Below are positions 14,307-23,294 of a stretch of 64,000 nucleotides of DNA, piece by piece. Each line of letters begins with the position of its first letter. Position 1 is the stretch's first letter. The notes beneath the pieces were generated by a model that was given only the letters and a program-made list of their open reading frames with translations, ran no database searches and was not told where the DNA came from. The stretch is taken from NCBI RefSeq assembly GCF_042684365.1, contig NZ_JBHULI010000022.1, forward strand, positions 186,001 to 250,000, written 5' to 3'. The position numbers and the translations under genes were made by a program. This DNA comes from Gracilimonas halophila (GTDB lineage Bacteria; Bacteroidota; Rhodothermia; Balneolales; Balneolaceae).

Positions 14307-14350
14307 GGCAGGCCGTAGAGACGTGATGCATCGCGTCTCTACGGCCTGCC
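14307..14350. repeat. GCAT-centred palindrome, family 3, copy 2 (17-base stem)
   Basis: GGCAGGCCGTAGAGACG and its exact reverse complement CGTCTCTACGGCCTGCC flank a ten-base centre TGATGCATCG. The hairpin ends 24 bases before the hemL start, so in RNA it could affect hemL translation or act as an attenuator, although it has no T-run. Confidence 0.8.
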
Positions 14351-14374
14351 AATCTAAAATGTACAGATAGAAAA

Positions 14375-15667
14375 ATGAGCAACCAAAACAGTAAAGACCT
14401 TTTCAAACGCGCATCCAAAGTCATACCCGGCGGGGTGAATTCCCCGGTTAGGGCTTTTAACAGTGTGGGCGGAACTCCGATCTTTATCACTAAAGCAAAC
14501 GGTGCTTACCTGTGGGATGAAGATGGGAATAAGTACATCGATTACATCAGTTCATGGGGACCGATGCTGTTAGGTCATGCCGAGCCTGATGTGGTAAAAG
14601 CTGTTCAGGAAAGGGCGGTGAATTCCACTTCATTTGGAGCCCCGACCCGTCTAGAAGTAGAGATGGCAGAGCTCATCACAAGTTCTGTTCCCGGGGTCGA
14701 TAAAGTTCGTATGGTGAATTCAGGAACTGAAGCCACTATGAGTGCCATTCGCGTAGCCCGCGGTTATACCGGGAAGAACAAGATCATCAAGTTCAAGGGA
14801 AATTATCATGGTCATGGTGATTCATTCCTTATAGAAGCTGGAAGCGGTGCCTTGACCATGGGAGAGCCCAGCAGTCCGGGTGTAACGGAAGGAACGGCTA
14901 AAGACACGCTTAATGCTGAATATAACAACCTCGATTCGGTGAAAGAGCTGGTGAATGCCAATAAAGATGATATAGCTGCCATTATACTGGAACCAATTGC
15001 CGGAAATATGGGCTGTATTCCTCCAAAAAAAGATTTCCTGGAAGGATTGCGTGCACTATGTGATGAGCATGATATTGTCCTCATTTTTGATGAAGTGATG
15101 ACCGGCTTCCGTGTTGATTTCCAGGGTGCGCAGAAAGTGTATGGTGTAACGGCCGATATGGTAACTTATGGTAAGATCATAGGAGCCGGACTGCCCGTTG
15201 GAGCATATGGAGGGAAAGAGAAGATCATGGATTATGTGGCACCGACAGGGCCGGTATATCAGGCAGGTACGCTTTCCGGAAATCCGCTGGCGATGGCAGC
15301 AGGATTTACTCTGCTGAAGAAGCTTAAAGATCATCCTGAGATCTATGAGGAATTAGAGAAGAAAGCATCGGTATTGGCTAATGGTATCGGGCAGATTCTC
15401 GGCGATCATGATATTCCCCATACCATAAACCGGGTAGGTTCTATGGTAGGTGTATTTTACTGTGAAGGCCCGGTAGAGACATTTGATGATGCCAACCGAA
15501 CGGATAAAAAGCTGTTTGGGAAGATATTCCATGGCATGCTGAAGCGAGGGGTGCATTTACCCCCATCTCCATTTGAAGCTTTTTTCTTGAGTAATGCACT
15601 TTCCAGTGAGGATATAAGTAATACGCTGACGGCTTTTGAAGAGACGATCAAAGAGATTATAAATTGA
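14375..15667 (+). CDS. hemL: Glutamate-1-semialdehyde 2,1-aminomutase
   Basis: 430 residues, the usual length, class III PLP aminotransferase fold. It turns glutamate-1-semialdehyde into 5-aminolevulinate, directly after HemA. Lys267 in TYGKIIGAGLPVGAYGG binds PLP; IPGGVNSPVRAF, MVNSGTEATMSAIRVARGYT and LIFDEVMTGFRV are family signatures. It closes the hem cluster. hemH and a protoporphyrinogen oxidase are not in this window and must be elsewhere. Confidence 0.97.
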   Translation: MSNQNSKDLFKRASKVIPGGVNSPVRAFNSVGGTPIFITKANGAYLWDEDGNKYIDYISSWGPMLLGHAEPDVVKAVQERAVNSTSFGAPTRLEVEMAELITSSVPGVDKVRMVNSGTEATMSAIRVARGYTGKNKIIKFKGNYHGHGDSFLIEAGSGALTMGEPSSPGVTEGTAKDTLNAEYNNLDSVKELVNANKDDIAAIILEPIAGNMGCIPPKKDFLEGLRALCDEHDIVLIFDEVMTGFRVDFQGAQKVYGVTADMVTYGKIIGAGLPVGAYGGKEKIMDYVAPTGPVYQAGTLSGNPLAMAAGFTLLKKLKDHPEIYEELEKKASVLANGIGQILGDHDIPHTINRVGSMVGVFYCEGPVETFDDANRTDKKLFGKIFHGMLKRGVHLPPSPFEAFFLSNALSSEDISNTLTAFEETIKEIIN

Positions 15668-15741
15668 TAACTTCAAGTTATTAATAAGTTTATATCTTAT
15701 TAGAAGATTAGAGTATTAAAAGTCAGACAATCAGTAAAAAA

Positions 15742-16941
15742 ATGAAAAGATTAATCTCAATCTTCTCCTTGTTTACTTTGTTTCTTGTGGGATGCAGTTC
15801 TCCAACAGAAACAGAAGAAGTACAGGTTGAATTGCCGATAAAATTTACAACTGAACTTATTACAGATGGATTAGAGTATCCCTGGCAAATGAGCTTTGCT
15901 GGAAACAGGATCTTTGTAACTGAAATCAAAGGTACAGTTCGTATTATTGAAAATGGTGAGCTACAATCAGAGCCTTGGTTTGATTTGTCGTCATACATGC
16001 AAGATCAGGGATTGAGATTTCCGGGAGACTCTGAAGAAAGAAGGTCGGGATTGCAGGGAATAGCAGTTGATCCCGATTTTGAAAACAATGGATATGTTTA
16101 TATTGGCTTTGCATATCATTCTGATGATCACAGTTACGATCTGAATCGTCTGATCAGATTAAAAGAAAATCCGGAGACTAAAAGAGGGGAGTTTGATACG
16201 ATATTAATGGATGATGTTCCCGGGTTTGATCTGCATCAGGCAGCACAAATCAAATTTGGTCCGGGTGGTAAATTATATTGGTCGGTAGGAGATAGGTTTG
16301 AAGAATCTTCGGCACAGGATCTGGAAGATCTGTCGGGTAAAATTTTAAGATTAAACTCAGATGGCACGATCCCTGAAGATAATCCCTTTCCAAATTCGTA
16401 TGTCTATTCCTATGGTCATCGAAATCCACAAGGGTTTGCATGGCAGGCAGGAACAGGAGTAATGCTGGCAACAGAGCATGGTCCATCTTCAAGTCAGGGC
16501 TGTTGCCATGACGAGATAAATAGAATTGAGGCGGGTAAGAATTACGGGTGGCCTGAAATAAGAGGAGATGAATCCGCTCCATCAATGGAAACTCCGATTA
16601 TTCACAGTGGTCACCCAGAAGATGGTGAATCTGAATTAGACTATACATGGGCTCCTTCGGGAGCGACTTTTGTAAACCAAGGACCTTGGGGAGGTACTTT
16701 TTTATTTGCCGGGTTGAGAAGTAAGACACTTTGGCAATTGACCTTTGACGAGAATGCAGTAGATGAATTAATTCCCCTCATAACCAATAAAACACACGAT
16801 TATCACCGTGTCAGGTCAGTTGAACAAGCTCCCGATGGTTATATATATATGATCACAAGTAATAAAGACAGAACCTACGATCCCGGTTTAGGCAGGGATG
16901 ACTATTTGGTAAAATTGAATGTCTTTTATGAGGAAGAGTAG
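15742..16941 (+). CDS. PQQ-type sugar (glucose/sorbosone) dehydrogenase-like lipoprotein
   Basis: 399 residues with a lipoprotein signal (FTLFLVGC, Cys18). The rest is a six-bladed propeller of the GDH-B/sorbosone dehydrogenase family: LEYPWQMSFAGNRIFVTEIKG, GLQGIAVDPDFENNGYVYIG, HQAAQIKFGPGGKLYWSVGD, YSYGHRNPQGFAW, EHGPSSSQGCCHDEINRIEA and NYGWPE, all typical blades and loops. Family members oxidise sugars with PQQ in the periplasm; whether this one holds PQQ and which sugar it uses cannot be told. It stands after hemL without an obvious shared function. Confidence 0.9.
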   Translation: MKRLISIFSLFTLFLVGCSSPTETEEVQVELPIKFTTELITDGLEYPWQMSFAGNRIFVTEIKGTVRIIENGELQSEPWFDLSSYMQDQGLRFPGDSEERRSGLQGIAVDPDFENNGYVYIGFAYHSDDHSYDLNRLIRLKENPETKRGEFDTILMDDVPGFDLHQAAQIKFGPGGKLYWSVGDRFEESSAQDLEDLSGKILRLNSDGTIPEDNPFPNSYVYSYGHRNPQGFAWQAGTGVMLATEHGPSSSQGCCHDEINRIEAGKNYGWPEIRGDESAPSMETPIIHSGHPEDGESELDYTWAPSGATFVNQGPWGGTFLFAGLRSKTLWQLTFDENAVDELIPLITNKTHDYHRVRSVEQAPDGYIYMITSNKDRTYDPGLGRDDYLVKLNVFYEEE

Positions 16942-16962
16942 TCAAAGGATAGTAGTTTAAAA

Positions 16963-17385
16963 TTAACTACTCATATTCGTCTCACCCTTTATCTTATCAT
17001 ACTCCTCATCATTCGGTTCCCAAAGCTCGATCTTGATTCCGTTGGGATCCATGATCCATCCAAATTTTCCGTATTCAAAAACTTCCATTTCCCCGATCAC
17101 TTCTACACCTTCATCTTTAAGGGTCTTGAGTAATACTTCCAGATTTTCAACCCGGTAATTGATCATAAAATCTTTTGTGCTTGGATCGGTGTATTCGGTT
17201 TTCTGGTCAAATACACTCCATGCTGTGAAGCCTTTCTTTTTGGGATTCTCCGCATGGCGCCATTCAAAGGTTCCGCCATATTGACCATTTTCTATTCCGA
17301 GATGCTTCTTATACCATTCTTTTGATGCCTTTGGATCTTCACTTTTAAAGAAAATTCCGCCTAGTCCTGTTACTCGCTTTTTCAT
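16963..17385 (-). CDS. VOC-family (glyoxalase/bleomycin-resistance fold) protein
   Basis: 140 residues with two beta-alpha-beta-beta-beta modules: GLGGIFFKSEDPKASKEWYKKHLGI at the start and MINYRVENLEVLLKTLKDEGVEVIGEME, then FGWIMDPNGIKIELWEP at the end. These are the standard VOC elements; the terminal Glu of IELWEP is the usual metal ligand. Substrate unknown. Monocistronic, convergent with the sugar dehydrogenase gene 21 bases away. Confidence 0.88.
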   Translation of the reverse strand: MKKRVTGLGGIFFKSEDPKASKEWYKKHLGIENGQYGGTFEWRHAENPKKKGFTAWSVFDQKTEYTDPSTKDFMINYRVENLEVLLKTLKDEGVEVIGEMEVFEYGKFGWIMDPNGIKIELWEPNDEEYDKIKGETNMSS

Positions 17386-17492
17386 AATACCTTAATTACA
17401 GTAAGATTTTCATGACTTACAAGTACGGGATAAATCGGAAATAAATCACGACTAAAGGAAGAAGGGCACTAAAAATCTGAAAGAGGAGTGAG

Positions 17493-17918
17493 TTATGGAA
17501 CGAGCTTAAGGGACTTCGCCTTTTTGGCAGCCTTACTCCGGCGATCTACTTCCAATTTTTTATATACAGCGGTTAGTGTGGTTTTAACTTTATTGGTCGA
17601 GATCGTCAATTTATCAGCGATTTCCTGGTTAGAACGTCCTTTGGACAATTGTTCCAATACTTTTAGTTCCTGCGCACTGATCTCCAGGGCTTTCACTGCC
17701 CGTTCATTTCTCTTGAAGGTTTTTTTCTTTGGTTCAGCGGGTGAACTTGAGATGAGTTTATTTCCTATTCCAATCACCAATCCTGTAAACAGTACAATTA
17801 TGATTCCAACATACAATTCAGTTGGTATAAAATTGGTAGAGTAGTAAAGTTCGATACCTTTAAGAATGAGTGAGGCAAACCCGATAGCTACCCCAACGAT
17901 CCAAATTAAATTACGCAT
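17493..17918 (-). CDS. Membrane-anchored LuxR-type helix-turn-helix protein
   Basis: 141 residues. Two hydrophobic segments (about 3-20, NLIWIVGVAIGFASLIL, and 36-57, LYVGIIIVLFTGLVIGIG) are followed by a basic linker and a GerE/LuxR HTH domain (ISAQELKVLEQLSKGRSNQE, IADKLTISTNKVKTTLTAVY, KKLEV) ending close to the C-terminus. It therefore looks like a transcription factor held at the inner membrane, without a recognisable sensor or receiver domain. Similar short proteins occur in Bacteroidota and Balneolota, but their targets are unknown. Monocistronic. Confidence 0.8.
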   Translation of the reverse strand: MRNLIWIVGVAIGFASLILKGIELYYSTNFIPTELYVGIIIVLFTGLVIGIGNKLISSSPAEPKKKTFKRNERAVKALEISAQELKVLEQLSKGRSNQEIADKLTISTNKVKTTLTAVYKKLEVDRRSKAAKKAKSLKLVP

Positions 17919-18013
17919 TTAGCTCCTGCTGTTATTCTTTCCAAAGATAAGAACAAGCATTTTATACTCTCATTAAAATAGTCTTATTCTCTAGCACAAA
18001 GACCTGCCGCAGC

Positions 18014-19117
18014 TCATTTTAAAAGCTCTTCAGGATTAAGCCCTTTGAGATCATCTGTTACAAATTTGCGGCCCTCGCGCACTAATTCTCCATCCAGATA
18101 TACATCAGCACCTATACAAACAAGATCCCAGTGAATATTACTGGAATTTCCATTTGGGGCGATCTCATAATCCTTTCCGAGGGTAAGGTGATTGGATCCG
18201 TAGATCTTTTCATCAAATAAAATATCATACATCGGGCTCTCGATCACAGGGTTCAATCCAAAGCTGAATTCACCGAAGCGGCTGGCTCCTTCATCGGTAT
18301 CTAAAATATCCTTCAGCGCTTCATTGTTGGAAGAATCGAAGTCCACAACCACACCGTCTTTAACTTCAAGTTTTACAAACTCAAAAGGCTTTCCCTGGTA
18401 TACGGAAGGAGCGTAGGTAATGACACCGTTCACGGAATCAATGATGGGGGAGGTAAAGAGTTCGCCGTCCGGGATATTTCGTTTCCCGAAGCATGGCACC
18501 CAATTCTGGCCTTTTACGGAGAACTTGATATCGGTTCCTTCACCTTTAAGGTGAATTTCATCGGTAGCTCGTAATCGTTTTTCCAGAGGCTTCATGGCTT
18601 CCTCAAGCTGACTGTAATCCACTAAACAAGCCTTATAATAAAATTCGGTAAAGGCAGAGGTAGGCATTTTTGCATTCATGGCAAAAGCCGGGGAAGGGTA
18701 GCGCATGATGCACCAGTTGGTGTTGTTGACACGTTCTTCAAAATGAACGGGGTGAAGGAAATGCTCAGAGTAGGCTTTGTTCGCCTCTTTACTTGCCTGA
18801 GAATTCTCGTAGATATTTTGTGAGGCACGAATACCAATAAATGCATCCATCTGTTTCATCAAAGGCAATTGGTCCACATTCGCCTGATTTTTCCAAAACT
18901 CCTCATTTCCATTTTCGATCAATATCCGCTGGGTATCCGCATCTTCTATCTTAATGAACGGATGCGCTTTTTTCGCACGAATTTGCTGAACAAGTGCTCT
19001 CAAAAGATCGATTCCATTTAATCCGATAAGCTGCACCATCACATTTTGCCCTTTTTCTACTTCGGTGCTGTGCTCAAGAATAAGCGTGGCCAATTGTTGG
19101 TCGAATTCTGAAATCAT
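18014..19117 (-). CDS. M29-family (thermophilic-type) aminopeptidase
   Basis: 367 residues matching the AmpS/PepS family of dinuclear-metal aminopeptidases. Conserved ligand-bearing segments are present: GTDIKFSVKGQNWVPCFGKR with NIPDGELFTSPI, GASRFGEFSFGLNP, IYGSNHLTLGKDYE and HWDLVCIGADVYLDGELV. Usual family length is 365-415. Cytoplasmic removal of N-terminal residues from peptides is inferred from the family. It is 124 bases from the ABC ATPase gene on the same strand. Confidence 0.92.
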   Translation of the reverse strand: MISEFDQQLATLILEHSTEVEKGQNVMVQLIGLNGIDLLRALVQQIRAKKAHPFIKIEDADTQRILIENGNEEFWKNQANVDQLPLMKQMDAFIGIRASQNIYENSQASKEANKAYSEHFLHPVHFEERVNNTNWCIMRYPSPAFAMNAKMPTSAFTEFYYKACLVDYSQLEEAMKPLEKRLRATDEIHLKGEGTDIKFSVKGQNWVPCFGKRNIPDGELFTSPIIDSVNGVITYAPSVYQGKPFEFVKLEVKDGVVVDFDSSNNEALKDILDTDEGASRFGEFSFGLNPVIESPMYDILFDEKIYGSNHLTLGKDYEIAPNGNSSNIHWDLVCIGADVYLDGELVREGRKFVTDDLKGLNPEELLK

Positions 19118-19241
19118 ATAGATGGTGAAATTTGGAGGTTATTTTTATGGTTTTAAGGTAAAGGAAATGGAAGAGAGTTGAGAATTGATAGGGTGAGTAT
19201 TTTATTATATCTGTAAATTTTTTGAAGGCAAAAAAACTTTA

Positions 19242-19859
19242 TCAACTCTCAATACTCAAAATGTTGTCACAAAGTGCGATCTCACCGGGATCGTTAGAAG
19301 CTAGGAAAACAAGTTTATTAGCCTCAGAAGCATCTTTTACGATCCGGCTAACCAATTCATGGCCTTTCTCATCCAGATTGGAGCCGGGTTCATCAAGCAT
19401 AAGGACTTTTGGGTCTCTGACAAGTGCAGAAGCCAGTTTTGCACGCTGCTGCTGTCCGGTAGAAAGACTGCCAAATAGCTGATCCTTTAGATGTGGAATT
19501 TGTACACGCTCCAGCAATGCGAGTAGTGTACTTTCACTGGCTGGAACTCCACCTGCTTCTATCAAAAAGCGCAAATTTTCTATAACCGAAAGTTCCGAAT
19601 AAAGATTAATGTAAGGTGCCGCAAAACCTGTGTTAGCTTTCAATTGCTCCTGACCTATCTCATGTCCATCCTCTTTCCATACAATGGATCCGGAATTGGG
19701 ACGTATTAAAAAAGCCAGTGACTTCAGGAGGGTGGATTTTCCACTGCCGTTTGCTCCCGAAATACCAAGCACCCCTTTTTCATGCTCAAAAGAAAGCATA
19801 GAAAAGATGGTGTGGCGATTGAATTTTTTAGTCAGGTCGTTGACTTGAAGTGAAATCAT
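19242..19859 (-). CDS. ABC transporter ATP-binding protein, CcmA-like
   Basis: 205 residues from the ATG at 19859 (MISLQVNDLTKKFNRHTIFS); an ATG five codons upstream is an alternative. Walker A is GANGSGKST, the signature is LSTGQQQR, Walker B is VLMLDEPGSNLDEKG. The short size and LKSLAFLIRPNSGSIVW resemble CcmA, the ATPase of the heme/cytochrome-c maturation exporter. No permease gene adjoins it, so the partner must be encoded elsewhere; a CcmA role is likely but not proved. Confidence 0.85.
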   Translation of the reverse strand: MISLQVNDLTKKFNRHTIFSMLSFEHEKGVLGISGANGSGKSTLLKSLAFLIRPNSGSIVWKEDGHEIGQEQLKANTGFAAPYINLYSELSVIENLRFLIEAGGVPASESTLLALLERVQIPHLKDQLFGSLSTGQQQRAKLASALVRDPKVLMLDEPGSNLDEKGHELVSRIVKDASEANKLVFLASNDPGEIALCDNILSIES

Positions 19860-19996
19860 GCCTAAAGGTAGCAAGTTTATGGCTAATAAGAATCCGTATT
19901 CATTTCATAAATATTGAAAACTTAACAGAATTACTAAATCCTTAATTGTATTGCGACTCAGTAGGCTTTATTTTCAATAAAATTTTAAATTTCGAT

Positions 19997-21658
19997 ATGC
20001 ATCAATCTGTAGAAAATATCATCGATAAACTGATGGGCGCGGTGAAAGCCGATAAGCCTTATTACTCGTTGAAAGACTTTCTTTCAGCAGGGTTTCCTTC
20101 CTTCATTGTGGAAAGAATACGGTTTGAAGTAAATGAGAAGCTGAAAAAGGAATTTGAGCTGGATCAAACGGATTGGGCCAATACCGATCAGGAATTGGTA
20201 ATAGATGCCTGGAAAGACTTCCAACAAGCGCTCTTTGCAAATTCAAGAATTCCAAAAGACAAGTTTTACGGCATTACCAGTCAAGTTATAACTGATATTG
20301 TAAAGGTATATTTAGAACCTCGCCATCATATGGCGGATTATATTTATAAAAGTGATGATGAGTTAGGGTATGAAGAGCTGCTCAACCGGACCGAAAAACT
20401 AACCATCTACAAGCATTTTGGAAGGGCTATTCCACTCTATATGAAGAAACGGAAGCTTAAAACCCTTGAGAAAAAGCGTTGTAAGTTGCTCATTCACAAC
20501 CTGGATGCAAACCTTGTAGCCTCCTATTCAGCAAAAGAATGGGCTCAGGTTCTGGAACTTTTATTCACCTTGTTCGGTGGAAAGATCGATGCCAAACTCA
20601 TTCAATTATTTTTTGAAGATAAAGGGCTTTTCCTGACTGCAAAAGCTTTTAATGAGCTTGATGAAGAGATCACAAAAGAACGATTTATTGAGATCTTATC
20701 GTACCCTGACCTGCTGAATGTTAAGCTTCAGGAAAAGTTCAGGGATCAATTTCGGGAAGAACTGCTCGCACAAAAGAACCGCTTCGATCACCCTGATGAA
20801 GAAGAGGTAGAGCAGATCGACGAAAAGGAGCAGCGGCTGTTAGATAGCTTCTTTGGAGATTACAGTGAGACCGGTCCTCAGATGACTGATGAAGAGTCTT
20901 TTAATGCACTTTTTAAATCTGAGCAGAAGGATAAGACGATCTTCGAGGAATTTGAAGAAGCCCCCGATGCCGAAGAGATCTCGAAATCCATCAAAAAAGG
21001 AGAGCAGACCGATGAGATCAAGAAATTTCGACACAACTTGGTAACGGTACTCGATCAGGCTGCCAACTCTTTTAAAAACCTTTCTAAAGAGGAACAGGAG
21101 AAGGAAAAACAGAAGGAAGAAGAAGAGAAGAAAGCTAAAGCAGATAAAAGGAAGGCTGAGAAAGAGAAAAAGGCTTCTGAGGCCGAAGAGGATGAAATGG
21201 ATGAATTTATTGTTGAGGAGTCTGATGAAGATCTGATCGATGAAGGCTCCGATGGTGATGAAGAACCCATGTGGCAACAATTCCTGCGTCCCGATCAAAT
21301 GGATGTGTTGATGGGTGGCAAGAAGTCTTCTGATGATGATCTGCTGATGGATGAAGAAACACTGGTCGACAGCCTGGTGGATGAAGAAGCGGCGGAAGAG
21401 GAAGAAGAAATTGACAATCCGGATCTTAAGGATTTCCTGGTAGGTCAGGAAAAATTATTTACGAAAGAAATTTTCAAAGGCAAGAAAAAGAAGTACACAG
21501 AGTCTTTGAAGACCATTCAGGACCTTGATTCCTGGGATGAAGCCTCTGATTTTCTTGAGAAGAATGTATTTTCTGAGAATGAGGTAGATATGTTTTCTGA
21601 AACGGCAGTAGATTTTACAGATAAACTGCAATCTTACTTTAATGAATTTAAATCTTAA
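19997..21658 (+). CDS. Uncharacterised acidic protein (553 residues) upstream of a carboxylase gene
   Basis: From the ATG at 19997 (MHQSVENIIDKLMGAVKAD). Residues about 1-280 are helical and well mixed (SLKDFLSAGFPSFIVERIRFE, ITSQVITDIVKVYLEPRHHM). From about 350 there is a long charged stretch rich in Glu, Lys and Asp (EQEKEKQKEEEEKKAKADKR), then acidic runs and a short C-terminal domain (TKEIFKGKKKKYTESLKTIQ, DLDSWDEASDFLEKNVF). No family recognised, no signal peptide. It ends 13 bases before the pccB-type gene, so the two probably share an operon. May be lineage-specific. Confidence 0.75.
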   Translation: MHQSVENIIDKLMGAVKADKPYYSLKDFLSAGFPSFIVERIRFEVNEKLKKEFELDQTDWANTDQELVIDAWKDFQQALFANSRIPKDKFYGITSQVITDIVKVYLEPRHHMADYIYKSDDELGYEELLNRTEKLTIYKHFGRAIPLYMKKRKLKTLEKKRCKLLIHNLDANLVASYSAKEWAQVLELLFTLFGGKIDAKLIQLFFEDKGLFLTAKAFNELDEEITKERFIEILSYPDLLNVKLQEKFRDQFREELLAQKNRFDHPDEEEVEQIDEKEQRLLDSFFGDYSETGPQMTDEESFNALFKSEQKDKTIFEEFEEAPDAEEISKSIKKGEQTDEIKKFRHNLVTVLDQAANSFKNLSKEEQEKEKQKEEEEKKAKADKRKAEKEKKASEAEEDEMDEFIVEESDEDLIDEGSDGDEEPMWQQFLRPDQMDVLMGGKKSSDDDLLMDEETLVDSLVDEEAAEEEEEIDNPDLKDFLVGQEKLFTKEIFKGKKKKYTESLKTIQDLDSWDEASDFLEKNVFSENEVDMFSETAVDFTDKLQSYFNEFKS

Positions 21659-21671
21659 TAATTAATTATTT

Positions 21672-23222
21672 ATGGCATCCAATCCAAAAGTAGAACGACT
21701 CGAAAAGTTAAGAGAACAAGCACTTGAAGGTGGCGGAAAAGCCCGTATCGAAAAGCAACACGAAAAAGGCAAACTTACAGCCCGGGAGCGCATCGATCTA
21801 TTATTGGACAAAGGTTCATTTGAAGAGATCGATAAGTTTGTAACTCACCGAAGTTCAGCTTTTGGCCTCGACGAACAACAGTACTTAGGGGATGGAGTGG
21901 TAACCGGATTAGGAAAGATCCACGGCCGGCCGGTGTATGTGTTTAGTCAGGATTTTACGGTTTTTGGCGGGTCCCTTTCCGAAACTCATGCCGAGAAGAT
22001 CTGCAAGATCATGGATCTGGCCATGAAGAATGGAGTACCTATTATCGGATTGAATGACTCAGGGGGAGCCCGTATTCAGGAAGGAGTTTCTTCCCTTGGA
22101 GGGTACGCAGAAGTATTCTGGAGAAACAGTATGGCTTCCGGATTAGTACCTCAGATCTCCGCTGTGATGGGCCCTTGTGCCGGTGGAGCTGTTTATAGTC
22201 CGGCACTTACGGATTTCATCTTTATGATTGAAAACACCAGTTATATGTTCGTTACCGGACCGAATGTAGTTAAAACGGTAACCCACGAGGAAGTGACTTC
22301 CGAAGAATTGGGAGGAGCTTCAACACACAGCACCAAATCAGGGGTCTCACATTTCTCCAGTGCCAATGATGCCGTTTGCCTGAATGATATTCGTGAGTTA
22401 ATGAAATACGTTCCTCAGAATTGCGAGGAAAAAGTACCGATGATCGAATCCAAAGAGCCGGATTCTGCCAAAGCAAAAGCACTGGAAGATCTTGTACCGC
22501 TTAACCCGAACAAACCCTATGATATTCACGATGTGATCGCCGGAATCATGGATAAAGATTCTTTCTACGAGGTACATGAGAATTACGCTGACAATATTGT
22601 GGTAGGTTTTGCACGACTCGGTGGCCGAAGTGTGGGTGTGGTCGCCAATCAGCCGCTTTCACTGGCCGGTGTTTTGGATATTGATGCTTCGCTGAAAGGA
22701 GCTCGGTTTGTTCGCTTCTGTGATGCCTTCAATATTCCGCTGGTGGTATTTGAAGATGTGCCCGGATTTTTACCCGGCACCGATCAGGAGTGGAACGGGA
22801 TCATTAAACACGGTGCCAAGCTCTTATATGCGTTCTGCGAGGCTACCGTACCTAAGATGACGGTTATCACCCGTAAAGCCTACGGAGGAGCGTACGACGT
22901 GATGAACTCCAAGCACATCCGTGCTGACTACAACGTAGCCTGGCCAACAGCTGAGATCGCGGTAATGGGTACCAAAGGAGCCGTGGAGATCATCTTCCGA
23001 AAAGAGATCGCCAAAGCCGATGATCCCGAAGCCAAGCAAAAGGAACTGGAAGATGAGTATAGCGAAAACTTCGCGCATCCGTACCTTGCAGCCGGACGTG
23101 GATTCATCGATGATGTGATACTGCCCTCTGAAACAAGGGAAAAACTTATCAAGCAACTCGAAGCTGCTCAAAACAAAGTGGATTCCGTGCCTAAGAAAAA
23201 GCATGATAACTTACCGCTCTAA
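21672..23222 (+). CDS. pccB: Acyl-CoA carboxylase beta subunit (propionyl-CoA carboxylase type)
   Basis: 516 residues with both carboxyltransferase halves. N-terminal half: GGKARIEKQHEKGKLTARER, DSGGARIQEGVSSLGGYAEV, MGPCAGGAVYSPALTDF. C-terminal half: DIDASLKGARFVRFCDAFNI, VFEDVPGFLPGTDQEWNGII, ITRKAYGGAYDVMNSKH. It transfers carboxyl from biotin to propionyl-CoA (or acetyl-CoA). No biotin carboxylase or carrier subunit is nearby. Fits with the acyl-CoA dehydrogenases and thiolase in this window as part of branched-chain amino acid or odd-chain catabolism. Closely follows the 553-residue acidic protein. Confidence 0.93.
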   Translation: MASNPKVERLEKLREQALEGGGKARIEKQHEKGKLTARERIDLLLDKGSFEEIDKFVTHRSSAFGLDEQQYLGDGVVTGLGKIHGRPVYVFSQDFTVFGGSLSETHAEKICKIMDLAMKNGVPIIGLNDSGGARIQEGVSSLGGYAEVFWRNSMASGLVPQISAVMGPCAGGAVYSPALTDFIFMIENTSYMFVTGPNVVKTVTHEEVTSEELGGASTHSTKSGVSHFSSANDAVCLNDIRELMKYVPQNCEEKVPMIESKEPDSAKAKALEDLVPLNPNKPYDIHDVIAGIMDKDSFYEVHENYADNIVVGFARLGGRSVGVVANQPLSLAGVLDIDASLKGARFVRFCDAFNIPLVVFEDVPGFLPGTDQEWNGIIKHGAKLLYAFCEATVPKMTVITRKAYGGAYDVMNSKHIRADYNVAWPTAEIAVMGTKGAVEIIFRKEIAKADDPEAKQKELEDEYSENFAHPYLAAGRGFIDDVILPSETREKLIKQLEAAQNKVDSVPKKKHDNLPL

Positions 23223-23279
23223 AATTATAAGTTTATATAGGCAGTAGGGACGTATCGCATACGTCCCTCTATATAATTT
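23223..23279. repeat. GCAT-centred palindrome, family 3, copy 3 with outer AT stem
   Basis: AGGGACGTAT-cgc-ATACGTCCCT (23247-23269) is a perfect hairpin, enclosed by outer arms AAATTATA/TATAATTT. It starts at the pccB stop codon and may double as its terminator. Confidence 0.7.
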
Positions 23280-23294
23280 ACCTTGGGTTAATAT

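Noticed and set aside
20840..21298. Long minus-strand frame with many Phe and Leu opposite the acidic protein gene
   Set aside because: It is the complement of the Glu/Lys-rich codons (GAA/AAG giving TTC/CTT), a common mirror artefact; the plus-strand gene has the better start and context.
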